Origin: Enterobacter sp. JBIWA008
Lineage (GTDB): Bacteria > Pseudomonadota > Gammaproteobacteria > Enterobacterales > Enterobacteriaceae
DNA length: 64,000 bases
Assembly (NCBI RefSeq): GCF_019968765.1
Contig: NZ_CP074149.1
Location: 4,712,001-4,776,000, forward strand
Direction: 5' to 3'
The number at the start of each line of letters is the position of its first letter. Position 1 is the stretch's first letter. Position numbers and translations under genes: made by a program. The notes below the pieces were generated by a model. The model was given only the letters and a program-made list of their open reading frames with translations, was not told the DNA's origin and ran no database searches. Positions 49,641-63,443 of the stretch are shown here, one piece after another.

Positions 49641-49749
49641 TAAAAAACGCCCCAGTCATTACTGACTGGGGCGGCTAAAATATTCAGCCAAATCCGATTA
49701 CGTGAAGTAAAAGGTCTGAAAGATAGAACATCTTACCTCTGTACCCTAC
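49641..49749 (-). ncRNA. spf: Spot 42 small RNA (Spf)
   Basis: Exactly 109 nt, the E. coli length, from GTAGGGTACAGAGGTAAGAT at the 5' end to the terminator stem CGCCCCAGTCA / TGACTGGGGCG and T run. It lies between engB and polA as in E. coli. Spot 42 is an Hfq-binding RNA repressed by cAMP-CRP that blocks translation of secondary carbon-source genes. A half-perfect CRP-like site TGTGA-N6-TTAGA sits about 85 bases upstream. Confidence 0.97.
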
Positions 49750-49897
49750 GCCGATAACTCTACCCCTTTTTGTGCTGCAGAAAAAGCACTTTTTGTAGTT
49801 TTTTTTCATTCTTTACATAGGGAATTCTAATGATTGTCACAAAACGCGCGTTGGTATGTTGCAAACTTACATAAAAAGCGCGTTATGCGAAGAACCG

Positions 49898-52690
49898 TTA
49901 GTGAGCCTGATCCCAGTTTTCGCCACTTCCCACTTCCACCAGCAACGGCACGTCCAGCGTCATGCTGCTTTCCATTAGCTCGTGGATATTCTTCGACACG
50001 GCGTCGAGGTCGTCCTTGTGCACTTCAAATACCAGTTCATCGTGTACCTGCATGATCATTTTCACGCGAGGCTTCTCTTTTTCCAGCCAGGCATCAACGG
50101 CGATCATTGCACGCTTAATAATGTCCGCTGCGGTGCCCTGCATCGGGGCGTTGATCGCCGCACGCTCTGCGCCAGCGCGACGCGCCGCGTTGCTGGATTT
50201 GATGTCCGGTAAGTAGAGACGGCGGCCATCCAGGGTTTCGACGTAACCTTTTTCCTTCGCCTGCGCGCGGGTGCGTTCCATATATTCCAGCACGCCTGGA
50301 TAGCGCTCGAAGTAGAGATCCATATACTTCTGCGACTCTTTGCGCGGAATGTTGAGCTGGCGCGAAAGACCAAATGCGCTCATGCCGTAAATCAGACCGA
50401 AGTTGATCGCCTTAGCACTGCGGCGCTGCTCGTTGGTCACGCTGTCCAGCGGCAAGCCGAAGACTTCCGCCGCGGTTGCCCGGTGGATATCTTTCCCTTC
50501 GGCAAACGCGGTCAGCAGGCCTTTGTCGCGGGACAGATGCGCCATAATGCGCAGCTCAATTTGCGAGTAGTCAGCAGAGACAATCAGATAATCCTCTGGT
50601 GCGATGAAAGCCTGGCGAATACGGCGGCCTTCCTCATTACGCACCGGGATGTTCTGCAGGTTGGGATCGGTCGATGAGAGTCGACCGGTAGCCGCTACGG
50701 CCTGATGATACGATGTATGCACGCGACCCGTTTTTGGGTTGATCATCAGCGGAAGCTTGTCGGTGTAGGTAGACTTCAGCTTCGCGAGGCCACGGTACTG
50801 CAGAATCACTTTTGGCAGCGGGTAATCCAGCGCCAGCTCTTCCAGCACCTCTTCAGAGGTTGACGGCGCGCCGCCTGGGGTTTTCTTCAGCGGCTTGATG
50901 CCCTGCTTTTCAAACATAATGGTCTGCAGCTGTTTCGGTGAAGAGAGGTTAAACGGCTCGCCGGCAAGCTCATGCGCTTTTTGCTCGAGCTCGGTCAGGC
51001 GCTGCGCCAGCTCCCCGGAGTGGTTATGCAGCACAGTTGGGTCGATTTTCACGCCGTTGCGTTCAATGCGTGACAGCACGGGCACCAGCGGCATCTCAAT
51101 ATTCTGGAACACATTCAGCGGACCTTCGTGCTTCTGCAGTTTTGGCCACATCTTCAGGTGCAGCTGCAGCGTGACGTCAGCGTCTTCCGCCGCGTAGCGC
51201 CCCGCCTCTTCCAGAGCAATCTGGTTAAAGGTGAGCTGATTTTTCCCTTTACCGGCAATCTCTTCAAAGGTGATCGTTTTGTGCTTGAGCCAGCGGTCAG
51301 ATAAGGAATCCATATCATGACGTCCCGCAACGCTATCCAGAATGTAGGATTCAAGCATGGTGTCGAAGGCAATCCCGCGCAGTTCAATGCCGTAGTTTTG
51401 CAGAATGCCGCGGTCGTACTTGAGGTTTTGCCCGACCTTGAGCGCTTTTTCGTCCTCCAGGATCGGCTTCAGCAGCTCAAGCACGCGGTCACGGGAGATC
51501 TGCTCCGGCGCATCCAGGTAATCGTGCGCCACAGGAACATAGGCGGCAATACCCGGCTCTGTTGCAAATGACAGACCAACCATATTGGCTGAGATGTTAT
51601 CGAGGCTGTCTGTTTCAGTATCAAAGGCAAAGACCGGCGCCTTTTTCAGTTTCTCGATCCAGGCGATCAGCTGTGACTCTTCAAGAATGGTTTCGTAGTT
51701 GTCAAAGGAAAGCGCCACGGCTTCTTCTTCCGCCAGCTCTTCTGCGTCAGCAACGATCGTCTCCTTCGGCTTTGCAGCAGGTTTGGCCCCTTTTGCCTGC
51801 AGCCATTTACCGGCTTCCACGTCAGCGGTCCAGCGCTTGAATTCGTATTTCTTAAACAGGCTCAGCAGATCGTCAGCGGAAGGCTGTTGCACTTCAAGCT
51901 GCTCACAGCCCAGCTCCAGTTCAACATCGGTTTTGATTGTGGCCAGCTTATAGGAGAGATAAGCCACCTCTTTATTCTCTTCCAGTTTTCCGGCCATGGT
52001 TTTTGCACCACGGAAGGAGAGCCCGGCGATTTTGTCTGACTCCGCGTAGAGCGTATCCAGACCACCCAGCCCCTGAAGCAGCGCCTGCGCGGTTTTTTCA
52101 CCGACGCCAGGGACACCCGGGATGTTATCCGAGGAGTCGCCCATCAAAGCGAGGAAGTCGATAATCAGCTCAGGCGGCACGCCGTACTTTGTGACCACCT
52201 CTTCAGGCCCCAGAATGGTGTTGGTCATGGTGTTAATCAGGGTGATACCTGGCGTCACCAGCTGCGCCATATCTTTATCACCGGTGCTGATCAGTACAGG
52301 ACGCCCCATCTTTTCTGCTTCACGCGCCAGCGTGCCGATGACGTCATCGGCTTCAACGCCAGAGACGGCCAGCAGCGGCAGCCCCATCGCTTTTACCATG
52401 GTGTGCAGCGGCTCAATCTGCGCACGCAGATCGTCAGGCATTGGCGGACGGTGAGATTTGTAATGCTCAAACAGCTCATCGCGGAAAGTTTTACCTTTCG
52501 CATCAAAGACCACAGCCGCGTGGGTTGGCTGATACTGAAGGATCAGGCTGCGCAGCATGTTCAGCACGCCGTACATTGCGCCGGTAGGTTCCCCTGCGCT
52601 ATTGGTCAGAGGAGGAAACGCATGGTATGCCCGATACAGGTAAGAAGAGCCATCGACGAGAATAAGAGGGTTTTCTGGGATCTGAACCAT
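49898..52690 (-). CDS. polA: DNA polymerase I PolA
   Basis: 930 residues from the ATG at 52690 (E. coli 928); a longer start at 52732 is not conserved. It fills gaps and removes RNA primers. The 5' nuclease domain begins [16 protein letters not shown] and contains [12 protein letters not shown] and GDKDMAQLV; the 3'-5' exonuclease domain has [11 protein letters not shown]; the polymerase domain has [15 protein letters not shown], the O helix [14 protein letters not shown] and [11 protein letters not shown]. All catalytic motifs are intact. Confidence 0.98.
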   Translation of the reverse strand: MVQIPENPLILVDGSSYLYRAYHAFPPLTNSAGEPTGAMYGVLNMLRSLILQYQPTHAAVVFDAKGKTFRDELFEHYKSHRPPMPDDLRAQIEPLHTMVKAMGLPLLAVSGVEADDVIGTLAREAEKMGRPVLISTGDKDMAQLVTPGITLINTMTNTILGPEEVVTKYGVPPELIIDFLALMGDSSDNIPGVPGVGEKTAQALLQGLGGLDTLYAESDKIAGLSFRGAKTMAGKLEENKEVAYLSYKLATIKTDVELELGCEQLEVQQPSADDLLSLFKKYEFKRWTADVEAGKWLQAKGAKPAAKPKETIVADAEELAEEEAVALSFDNYETILEESQLIAWIEKLKKAPVFAFDTETDSLDNISANMVGLSFATEPGIAAYVPVAHDYLDAPEQISRDRVLELLKPILEDEKALKVGQNLKYDRGILQNYGIELRGIAFDTMLESYILDSVAGRHDMDSLSDRWLKHKTITFEEIAGKGKNQLTFNQIALEEAGRYAAEDADVTLQLHLKMWPKLQKHEGPLNVFQNIEMPLVPVLSRIERNGVKIDPTVLHNHSGELAQRLTELEQKAHELAGEPFNLSSPKQLQTIMFEKQGIKPLKKTPGGAPSTSEEVLEELALDYPLPKVILQYRGLAKLKSTYTDKLPLMINPKTGRVHTSYHQAVAATGRLSSTDPNLQNIPVRNEEGRRIRQAFIAPEDYLIVSADYSQIELRIMAHLSRDKGLLTAFAEGKDIHRATAAEVFGLPLDSVTNEQRRSAKAINFGLIYGMSAFGLSRQLNIPRKESQKYMDLYFERYPGVLEYMERTRAQAKEKGYVETLDGRRLYLPDIKSSNAARRAGAERAAINAPMQGTAADIIKRAMIAVDAWLEKEKPRVKMIMQVHDELVFEVHKDDLDAVSKNIHELMESSMTLDVPLLVEVGSGENWDQAH

Positions 52691-53130
52691 AATGTCCGTG
52701 CCTTTAATCAATTTATGGGTAAAGGATGCCACAGAAGGATGAAAACATCAGTTATTAGCACCAGATACAGGAAAAGATTTTGCGATCGTGAGGTTCGCTC
52801 GCAAAAATCAAACTGTGGATAAGTTTGTGCATATTTTCACTTCATATGAATAACAGACGTAAAAAATACATATGAGTTAATTTTTAGATCTTAATTATCA
52901 TGCTGTTATCGCATTAGATCTTATCTATATGGTCACCTGATGGCAATTTAGTCTATGTGGATATAAGCCTTATTAAGCCCGGAATCACAGAGAAATCTTC
53001 TGCGACAGGGTAAAAGCGGCCAAATCATCACGTCAAAGCGCCATTAATTTGTCCGTTTTCTGGTAAAATCAGCGCCCGGCGTTGCATAGCCGACCGCTCA
53101 CTTACAGCTAACCATTTGAAAAAGCTCATC
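52691..53130. other. polA-yihG divergent intergenic region
   Basis: 440 bases with no gene seen, unusually AT-rich between 52840 and 52970. It holds the polA promoter and a perfect DnaA box at 52814-52822 (TGTGGATAA, the complement of TTATCCACA). Confidence 0.6.
52814..52822 (-). promoter_or_regulatory. DnaA box upstream of polA
   Basis: Perfect 9-base match to the strong DnaA box, 124 bases before polA. A DnaA effect on polA expression has been described in E. coli, as I recall. Confidence 0.6.
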
Positions 53131-54039
53131 ATGTCGAGATTGCTCGCTGCAATAACATTACTGTTAAGCATCATTTTAACTATCCTGGTGACTGTCGCCT
53201 GCTCTGTGCCGATCATTATTGCCGGGATTATTAAACTGCTGCTGCCTGTCCCCGCGGTGTGGCGAGCCGTGTCCGCATTTTGTAATTTCATGATGTACTG
53301 CTGGTGCGAAGGACTGGCGATCCTGCTGTGCCTGAACCCGCATCTGAAGTGGGATATCAAAGGGCTGGAGAGCCTTAACAAGAAAAACTGGTATCTGCTG
53401 ATCTGCAATCACCACAGCTGGGCAGACATCGTGGTGTTATGCGTACTTTTTCGCAAACACATCCCGATGAACAAATACTTTCTGAAACAGCAGCTCGCCT
53501 GGGTGCCTTTTATCGGGCTGGCCTGCTGGGCGCTAGATATGCCGTTTATGAAACGCTATTCGCGCAGCTATTTAATTCGTCATCCCGAGCGTCGCGGCAA
53601 AGATGTGGAAACCACGCGCCGTTCCTGTGAAAAATTTCGCGCGTATCCCACGACCATCGTGAACTTTGTTGAAGGCTCCCGTTTTACGGAAGAGAAGCAT
53701 CAACAAACTCGCTCCCCTTACCAGCATCTGCTGCCGCCAAAGGCTGCGGGTATTGCGATGGCGCTTAACGTGCTGGGAGCACAGTTCGATAAACTTCTTA
53801 ACGTCACGCTCTGTTATCCGGAAAACGATAAGACGCCATTTTTCGATATGCTCAGCGGCAAACTGACGCGTATTGTAGTGCACGTCGAACTGGTCCCGAT
53901 AGACGCTGAGCTGCACGGTGACTACGTAAACGATAAGAATTTCAAACGGCGCTTCCAGCAGTGGCTTAATACGCTCTGGAAAGAGAAAGACGAACAGTTA
54001 GACAATATTAAATCTTCATACAAAAACGCCGGTCAGTGA
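53131..54039 (+). CDS. yihG: Acyltransferase YihG (PlsC paralogue)
   Basis: 302 residues from the ATG at 53131; a TTG at 53116 would add five residues (KKLI-type) and is possible because E. coli YihG is slightly longer. An N-terminal membrane helix pair (about 5-45) precedes the acyltransferase core: [12 protein letters not shown] (HX4D-type motif), [11 protein letters not shown] and [12 protein letters not shown]. coli YihG is a 1-acylglycerol-3-phosphate acyltransferase that shapes phospholipid composition. E. coli yihF, next to it there, is absent. It ends at a terminator shared with dsbA. Confidence 0.92.
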   Translation: MSRLLAAITLLLSIILTILVTVACSVPIIIAGIIKLLLPVPAVWRAVSAFCNFMMYCWCEGLAILLCLNPHLKWDIKGLESLNKKNWYLLICNHHSWADIVVLCVLFRKHIPMNKYFLKQQLAWVPFIGLACWALDMPFMKRYSRSYLIRHPERRGKDVETTRRSCEKFRAYPTTIVNFVEGSRFTEEKHQQTRSPYQHLLPPKAAGIAMALNVLGAQFDKLLNVTLCYPENDKTPFFDMLSGKLTRIVVHVELVPIDAELHGDYVNDKNFKRRFQQWLNTLWKEKDEQLDNIKSSYKNAGQ

Positions 54040-54050
54040 CCGGCGTTTTT
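54022..54050. terminator. Bidirectional terminator between yihG and dsbA
   Basis: AAAAACGCCGGTCA/TGACCGGCGTTTTT, a perfect stem with A and T tracts on either side. Confidence 0.92.
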
Positions 54051-54062
54051 ACATCAACGAAA

Positions 54063-54686
54063 TTACTTCTTCTCAACCAGGTATTTCACGGTATCAGCAT
54101 ACTGCTGTACGAAGATATCCATGCTGCTGGTGTCCATGCCCTGCATGTTCAGCTGGTATTTACCGTTAACAAACATCGCCGGAACGCCCTGAAGCTGGAG
54201 GTCAGCAGCCGCTTTTTCCTGCTGGGCTACCAGAGATTTCACCACAAAGCTGTTCCATGCTGCGTCATACTCTTCACCTTTCACGCCAGCATCAACGAAC
54301 ACTTTACGGATATCCGCAGTGGTCTGAACGGTCTGGGTTTTCTGTACGGCTTCAAACATTGGCGCAGTGATCTTATCTTCCACGCCCAGTGCCATAGCAA
54401 CCGCCCACGCCTGTGTCAGATCTTTACCCAATGGGCCCAGGAACTCGACGTGGTACTTGGTCATTTTGGTGCCTTCTGGCAGCTTTTTCTTCACGTTGTC
54501 AGACACATGCAGCACCTGCTCGAATTGATAGCAGTGTGGGCAATAGAACGAGAAGAACTCCAGAACCTGCGGCTCGCCAGCAACCGGTTTGTCCAGCGTG
54601 ATGAACTGTTTGCCGTCGGTAAACTGCGCAGCAGAAGCGCTAAATGCCAGAATCATTCCTGCCAGCGCCAGCCAAATTTTTTTCAT
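54063..54686 (-). CDS. dsbA: Thiol:disulfide oxidoreductase DsbA
   Basis: 207 residues from the ATG at 54686 (E. coli 208). A signal peptide ([19 protein letters not shown]) is cleaved to give mature AQFTDGKQF. The thioredoxin-fold active site is Cys49-Pro-His-Cys52 in the precursor (FYCPHCYQF), and the cis-Pro loop is [12 protein letters not shown]. It makes disulfides in periplasmic proteins. It is 27 bases after srkA, in the Cpx-controlled srkA-dsbA unit. Confidence 0.97.
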   Translation of the reverse strand: MKKIWLALAGMILAFSASAAQFTDGKQFITLDKPVAGEPQVLEFFSFYCPHCYQFEQVLHVSDNVKKKLPEGTKMTKYHVEFLGPLGKDLTQAWAVAMALGVEDKITAPMFEAVQKTQTVQTTADIRKVFVDAGVKGEEYDAAWNSFVVKSLVAQQEKAAADLQLQGVPAMFVNGKYQLNMQGMDTSSMDIFVQQYADTVKYLVEKK

Positions 54687-54713
54687 GATTAACTCTCTCC
54701 TGGGTGTGTCCAA

Positions 54714-55700
54714 TTAATACATCGGCGTTAATTGCAGAGGGGGTTCCTGAAGAACCTTGACCTGCTCAGTAAATGTAGATATCTGGCTACGCCAGTAATC
54801 CTCTCCGGTAAGCCACGGGAAATTCCGGGGAAATGCGGGATCGTCCCAACGCCTAATTAACCATGCGAGATAATAAACAAAACGCATCGCGCGTAAAGGC
54901 TCAATCAGGGCAATTTCGTCTGAATTAAACGGGCTAAATTCTTCATAAGCTTCAATAATGGTTTCAAGCTGCATGCGTTGCTCGGCTTTGTCGCCATTGA
55001 GCAGCATCCACAGGTCCTGAACTGCTGGCCCCATACGCGCATCATCAAGATCGACAAACAACGGGCCATCACGCCAGAGGATATTTCCGGCATGACAATC
55101 GCCATGCAGGCGCAGGACGGTAATATCGTCGCGCCAGCAGGCTTTCACTGCAGCAATAATCTTATCGGTGGCGTTGAGGAAATCATCCTTTAACGCTGTG
55201 GGGATCATTGCAGACGTTTCGAATATTTCGCGCGGCTCAAGAAGGTATTCCTGAATCCCGATAGTCGGGCGGGCAATAAAGGTTTTTTTGCGTCCCGTCT
55301 GGTGTATGCGCCCAAGATAGCGGGCAACCCACTCCATCTGATCGATATTATCCGCTTCAAACTGGCGGCCACCCAGGCTCGGGAATACAGCGTAGTAAAA
55401 CCCTTCGTGCGTGAGGAGCGTTTGGTTATTGAATTTTAGCGGCGCGGCAACGGGAACATCGTCATCCAGCAGATCGTGAGCGAACTGATGCTCTTCCTGA
55501 ATTTGTTCTGCGGACCAGCGTTCAGGACGATAGAATTTTACGACGAAGCGCTGACGATCCTCATCCTGAAACTGATAGACGCGGTTTTCGTAGCTGTTTA
55601 ACGGTGTTAGCCCGGAATCCACCCGAATACCCTGTTCAAACAGGGCATCCATAATGGTGTCCGGGTGTAATGTCTGGAAAGTAAAAGCCTGGTCGTTCAT
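54714..55700 (-). CDS. srkA: Stress response kinase SrkA (YihE/RdoA)
   Basis: 328 residues, same as E. coli. A cytoplasmic Ser/Thr kinase of the aminoglycoside phosphotransferase fold, linked to envelope and reactive-oxygen stress. The catalytic loop LRLHGDCHAGNILW and metal-binding FVDLDDARMGP are intact. It is the first gene of srkA-dsbA; a CpxR-like box lies 65 bases upstream, consistent with the known Cpx control of this unit. Confidence 0.96.
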   Translation of the reverse strand: MNDQAFTFQTLHPDTIMDALFEQGIRVDSGLTPLNSYENRVYQFQDEDRQRFVVKFYRPERWSAEQIQEEHQFAHDLLDDDVPVAAPLKFNNQTLLTHEGFYYAVFPSLGGRQFEADNIDQMEWVARYLGRIHQTGRKKTFIARPTIGIQEYLLEPREIFETSAMIPTALKDDFLNATDKIIAAVKACWRDDITVLRLHGDCHAGNILWRDGPLFVDLDDARMGPAVQDLWMLLNGDKAEQRMQLETIIEAYEEFSPFNSDEIALIEPLRAMRFVYYLAWLIRRWDDPAFPRNFPWLTGEDYWRSQISTFTEQVKVLQEPPLQLTPMY

Positions 55701-55764
55701 CCGATCATCCGGAAATTATACGAATGATTCAGGATATCATCTTGTGGAGATTTCGGTGCCGCCG

Positions 55765-55779
55765 CTTACAAGCTTTTAC
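55765..55779 (-). promoter_or_regulatory. CpxR-like box upstream of srkA-dsbA
   Basis: On the minus strand GTAAA-AGCTT-GTAAG fits the CpxR consensus GTAAA-N4/5-GTAAR. Its upstream end overlaps the last codons of yihD. It stands 65 bases before srkA. Confidence 0.65.
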
Positions 55780-56045
55780 TCTTTAATTACGCCTCGGGCG
55801 CGCAGTAATGCGGTCTTAAAATCTTCCTCATAATCTTTCTGAATACCAGGAATAACAGCATCTTTGGCAGAGTCACGCATTTTAAGGTGATAGATCAGGA
55901 TGTCGTCAGAAAGGTCTGCCAGATCGCCGTCAAAACCTGACTCTTTCGCCAGTTTCTGTAAAAATTGCATCAGATTTAGCTCTGGCTCTTTTTGCCAGGC
56001 GGGCTGGAGGAGTTCAATAACTTCATTCAGACGTTTACATTTCAT
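55776..56045 (-). CDS. yihD: YihD family protein (DUF1040)
   Basis: 89 residues, same as E. coli, all conserved ([20 protein letters not shown] at the start). Small, soluble, function unknown. GGAGCACC precedes the ATG. Single gene upstream of srkA. Confidence 0.93.
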   Translation of the reverse strand: MKCKRLNEVIELLQPAWQKEPELNLMQFLQKLAKESGFDGDLADLSDDILIYHLKMRDSAKDAVIPGIQKDYEEDFKTALLRARGVIKE

Positions 56046-56113
56046 GGTGGTGCTCCTTTCATTTAGAGTGACACGTTAGCAGGGTCAATCCCACAATAAA
56101 AGAGGCGATATTC

Positions 56114-56698
56114 GTGAATCTTAGCCAGGAAATCATTGGGGTCGTTCTGGCAGGCGGCAGAGCAACGCGAATGGGCGGAAAAGATAAGGGGCTTCAGCTT
56201 CTTAATGGAAAACCCTTGTGGCAGCATGTCGCTGATACGCTCTCAGGCCAGGTGTCGACAATGGTTATTAGTGCTAACAGGCATATCGACACTTATCAGC
56301 TCAGCGGGTACGCCGTTTATCAGGATAGCCTTGAGGATTACCCGGGACCGCTGGCCGGTATGCTTTCGGTCATGCAACAGTCTCACGGAGAGTGGTTTAT
56401 CTTCTGTCCCTGCGATACCCCGCTTATTCCGTCCTGTCTTGTCGAGCGTTTGTTATTGCTTCGCGGTACGGCCCCTGTGGTTTGGGTACATGACGGCGAG
56501 CGTGACCATCCCGCTATCGCATTGATGCACCGATCGCTAGCGCCAGCCCTGCAGTCCTGTCTGGCTGCGGGAGAGCGCAGGGTGATGCTTTTTATGCGCG
56601 AGTCTGGCGGCCATCCCGTTGATTTTAGCGATTTGAAATCAGCATTTGTGAACGTGAATACGCGTGAAGATTTGCAGATGATGCAGGAGAAAAGATGA
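56114..56698 (+). CDS. mobA: Molybdenum cofactor guanylyltransferase MobA
   Basis: 194 residues, same as E. coli. It joins GMP to molybdopterin to form the MGD cofactor required by FdoG in this window. The nucleotide-binding signature [29 protein letters not shown] and [10 protein letters not shown] are intact. It overlaps mobB by 4 bases. Confidence 0.97.
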   Translation: MNLSQEIIGVVLAGGRATRMGGKDKGLQLLNGKPLWQHVADTLSGQVSTMVISANRHIDTYQLSGYAVYQDSLEDYPGPLAGMLSVMQQSHGEWFIFCPCDTPLIPSCLVERLLLLRGTAPVVWVHDGERDHPAIALMHRSLAPALQSCLAAGERRVMLFMRESGGHPVDFSDLKSAFVNVNTREDLQMMQEKR

Positions 56699-57198
56699 TA
56701 CCTGTTGTCGCCATTTCCGCCTGGAGTGGAACCGGAAAAACCACGCTGCTTAAAAAGCTCATTCCTGCGCTTTGTGCCAGGGGTATCCGTCCAGGATTGA
56801 TTAAACATACCCACCATAATATGGATGTCGATAAACCGGGCAAAGATAGCTATGCGTTGCGTAAAGCGGGTGCAGCGCAAACGATGGTGGCAAGTACTCG
56901 ACGCTGGGCGTTGATGACAGAAACGCCGGATGAGGCACCGCTGGATCTCGCTTATATGGTCAGCCGGATGGATCATGCCACTCTGGATCTGGTGCTGGTT
57001 GAGGGATTCAAGCATGAGGCCGTGCCTAAGATCCTGCTGTTCAGAAACGATGCCGGGCATGATTTAAGCGAGTTAACGCTGGATGAGCATGTGATTGCGG
57101 TGGCCAGTGATGTTGTATTGCCGCTTGAAGTTCCGATACTGGATTTAAATGATGTGGATGGGATTGCGGAGTTTATTGTGGACTGGGCTGCGATCTGA
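56695..57198 (+). CDS. mobB: Molybdopterin-guanine dinucleotide biosynthesis adaptor MobB
   Basis: 167 residues. A P-loop GTP-binding protein that assists MobA; Walker A is [15 protein letters not shown] and [17 protein letters not shown] is family-typical. It is followed by a REP element and by the terminator of the convergent rRNA operon, the position mobB has next to rrnA in E. coli. Confidence 0.95.
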   Translation: MIPVVAISAWSGTGKTTLLKKLIPALCARGIRPGLIKHTHHNMDVDKPGKDSYALRKAGAAQTMVASTRRWALMTETPDEAPLDLAYMVSRMDHATLDLVLVEGFKHEAVPKILLFRNDAGHDLSELTLDEHVIAVASDVVLPLEVPILDLNDVDGIAEFIVDWAAI

Positions 57199-57204
57199 CG
57201 ACTT

Positions 57205-57235
57205 GCCGGGAGGCGGCTTCGCCTTACCCGCCTAC
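57205..57235. repeat. REP-type palindromic element 5
   Basis: GCCGGGAGGCGGCTTCGCCT then TACCCGCCTAC: same as elements 1 and 4 but for two changes, one a missing G in the second arm. Between mobB and the rRNA terminator. Confidence 0.75.
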
Positions 57236-57257
57236 CATTTTTTAGGCGTATAAACGC

Positions 57258-57286
57258 AAAAAGGCCATCCTTGCGGATGGCCTTTC
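57258..57286 (-). terminator. rRNA operon terminator
   Basis: On the minus strand AGAAAGGCCATCCGCAAGGA then TGGCCTTTTT, the rrn T1-type stem-loop with T run, 11 bases after 5S rRNA. Confidence 0.92.
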
Positions 57287-57296
57287 TACTTATTTG

Positions 57297-57416
57297 ATGC
57301 CTGGCAGTTCCCTACTCTCGCATGGGGAGGCCCCACACTACCATCGGCGCTACGGCGTTTCACTTCTGAGTTCGGCATGGGGTCAGGTGGGACCACCGCG
57401 CTAAAGCCGCCAGGCA
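57297..57416 (-). rRNA. rrf: 5S ribosomal RNA
   Basis: 120 nt; ends fit E. coli 5S (TGCCTGGCGGC at the 5' end, CTGCCAGGCAT at the 3' end). No tRNA gene lies between it and the terminator. Confidence 0.97.
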
Positions 57417-57483
57417 AATTCTGTTAATCTGTATCAGGCTGAAAATCGTGTCTCTCTCACCGCCAAAACACCTTCGGCGTTGT

Positions 57484-60389
<2,906 letters not shown>

Positions 60390-60495
60390 TCACAACCCGA
60401 AGATGTTTCTTTCGATTCATCATCGACTTGCGAAAATTTGAGAGACTCGAACACACATAACATGTGTGTCGTTTCAATTTTCAGCTTGATCCAGA

Positions 60496-60508
60496 TTTTT
60501 AAAGAGCA
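60496..60508 (-). promoter_or_regulatory. boxA antitermination element before 23S
   Basis: TGCTCTTTAAAAA on the minus strand in the tRNA-23S spacer, matching the rrn boxA. Confidence 0.75.
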
Positions 60509-60580
60509 AATATCTCAAACATGACTCGCAAGTCAGTTTTGAGATATGAGGCAGGTGACTTTCACTCACGAACCAGCAAG

Positions 60581-60656
60581 TGGCGTCCCCTAGGGGATTC
60601 GAACCCCTGTTACCGCCGTGAAAGGGCGGTGTCCTGGGCCTCTAGACGAAGGGGAC
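60581..60656 (-). tRNA. gltU: tRNA-Glu (anticodon TTC)
   Basis: 76 nt with encoded CCA: GTCCCCTTCGTCTAGAGG at the 5' end, anticodon loop CCCTTTCACGG, T arm GGTTCGAATCC. It is the only tRNA in the 16S-23S spacer, as in E. coli rrnC, rrnB, rrnE and rrnG. Confidence 0.98.
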
Positions 60657-60741
60657 ACTGAAGTCTCAATCGCAAGACGCCTTGCTATTTACTTTTCATC
60701 AGACAATCTGTGTGAGCACTACAAAGGCAGGTTCTTTAAGG

Positions 60742-62281
<1,540 letters not shown>

Positions 62282-62413
62282 AAGTTTGATGCTCGTGAAT
62301 TAAACTTCGTAATGAATTACGTATGTTCACTCAGAGACTTGGTATTCATTTATTGTCCGAAGACATTAAGAATCCATGTCACTTTGAGTGCCCACACAGA
62401 TTGTCTGATAAAT

Positions 62414-62425
62414 TGTTAAAGAGCA
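62414..62425 (-). promoter_or_regulatory. boxA antitermination element in the rrn leader
   Basis: TGCTCTTTAACA on the minus strand, identical to the E. coli rrn leader boxA that binds NusB-S10. Confidence 0.85.
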
Positions 62426-62461
62426 GTGCCGCTTCGCTTTTCGCAGCGGCGCGGGGTGTGC

Positions 62462-62489
62462 ATATTACGCTTTCCCGCTTCAGAGTCAA
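62462..62489 (-). promoter_or_regulatory. rrn P2 promoter
   Basis: -35 TTGACT (62484-62489) and -10 TAATAT (62462-62467) with a 16-base spacer, as in E. coli rrn P2. Confidence 0.85.
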
Positions 62490-62558
62490 GCGTTTATTTT
62501 CGCTTTTCTCTGCTGACCCGGCGGCGTGTATGCCGTTGTTCCGTGTCAGTGGAGGCGC

Positions 62559-62610
62559 ATTATAGGGAGTTATTCCGACGTGACAAGAGGAAATTTAAAA
62601 AAAGTTTCCA
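62559..62610 (-). promoter_or_regulatory. rrn P1 promoter with UP element
   Basis: -35 TTGTCA (62581-62586) and -10 TATAAT (62559-62564) with a 16-base spacer, then an A/T-rich UP element upstream (62591-62610). Core spacing and the flank GCGCC match rrn P1. FIS sites probably lie at 62612-62690 but were not assigned. Confidence 0.9.
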
Positions 62611-62735
62611 TCCGTGTTTTTTTTCACCAACAGAGGTGAAATCAAGCTACAAATTGTTCTATTTGATGTATCTGCAACCACAATCACATTCGAGGTGGCA
62701 TAATTATCAGCATGAATCTTTAAGGAATAAAAGCG

Positions 62736-63443
62736 ATGCCATTAAGCGCACAACAGCTGGCCGCCCAAAAAAACCTGTCGTACGTGCTGGCAGAAAAGCT
62801 GGCTCAGCGTATTTTAGCGGGTAAATATGCCCCGGGTAGCATCCTGCCGGGTGAGATGGAGCTGGGTGAGAAGTTTGGGGTGAGCCGTACCGCCGTGCGC
62901 GAAGCGGTGAAAACCCTAACGGCAAAAGGTATGGTGCTTCCACGCCCTCGCATTGGCACACGCGTGATGCCACAGAGTAACTGGAATTTTCTCGATCAGG
63001 AGCTGCTCTCCTGGTGGATGACGGAAGATAACTTTCATCAGGTCGTCGATCACTTTCTGGTGATGCGCAGCAGCCTTGAACCTCAGGCATGTTTGCTTGC
63101 CGCCACGCTAGGAACGGCAGAGCAAAAAGCGCAGCTTAACGCGTTGATGGAAGAAATGGTGTTCCTGAAAAAACATTTCAACCGCGAACGCTGGGTTGAG
63201 GTCGATATGGCCTGGCATGAACACATCTATATGATGAGCGCCAATCCGTTCCTCACCTCTTTTGCCTCTTTATTTCATTCGGTGTATCACACCTACTTTA
63301 CCTCTATTACACAAAACGAAGTGGTAAAACTGGATTTGCATCAGGCGATAGTGGATGCCATCCAGGAAAGCGACGGGCTGCGAGCCCTGAGTGCGTGCCA
63401 GGCATTGCTGGCAGCGCCAACCCACCAGCAGGTAAATAAATGA
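62736..63443 (+). CDS. yieP: GntR/FadR-type regulator YieP
   Basis: 235 residues (E. coli 230; only the C-terminal tail differs, ending APTHQQVNK). The N-terminal winged HTH ([19 protein letters not shown]) is joined to an FCD ligand domain with metal-binding-type histidines ([18 protein letters not shown]). Target genes are poorly known. AAGGAAT precedes the ATG; it overlaps hsrA by 4 bases and stands divergent to the rRNA promoters, as beside E. coli rrnC. Confidence 0.95.
   Translation: MPLSAQQLAAQKNLSYVLAEKLAQRILAGKYAPGSILPGEMELGEKFGVSRTAVREAVKTLTAKGMVLPRPRIGTRVMPQSNWNFLDQELLSWWMTEDNFHQVVDHFLVMRSSLEPQACLLAATLGTAEQKAQLNALMEEMVFLKKHFNRERWVEVDMAWHEHIYMMSANPFLTSFASLFHSVYHTYFTSITQNEVVKLDLHQAIVDAIQESDGLRALSACQALLAAPTHQQVNK

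Noticed and set aside
60390..60741. Spacer tRNA-Ile and tRNA-Ala, as expected beside mobB in E. coli rrnA
   Set aside because: Only tRNA-Glu is present in the 16S-23S spacer.
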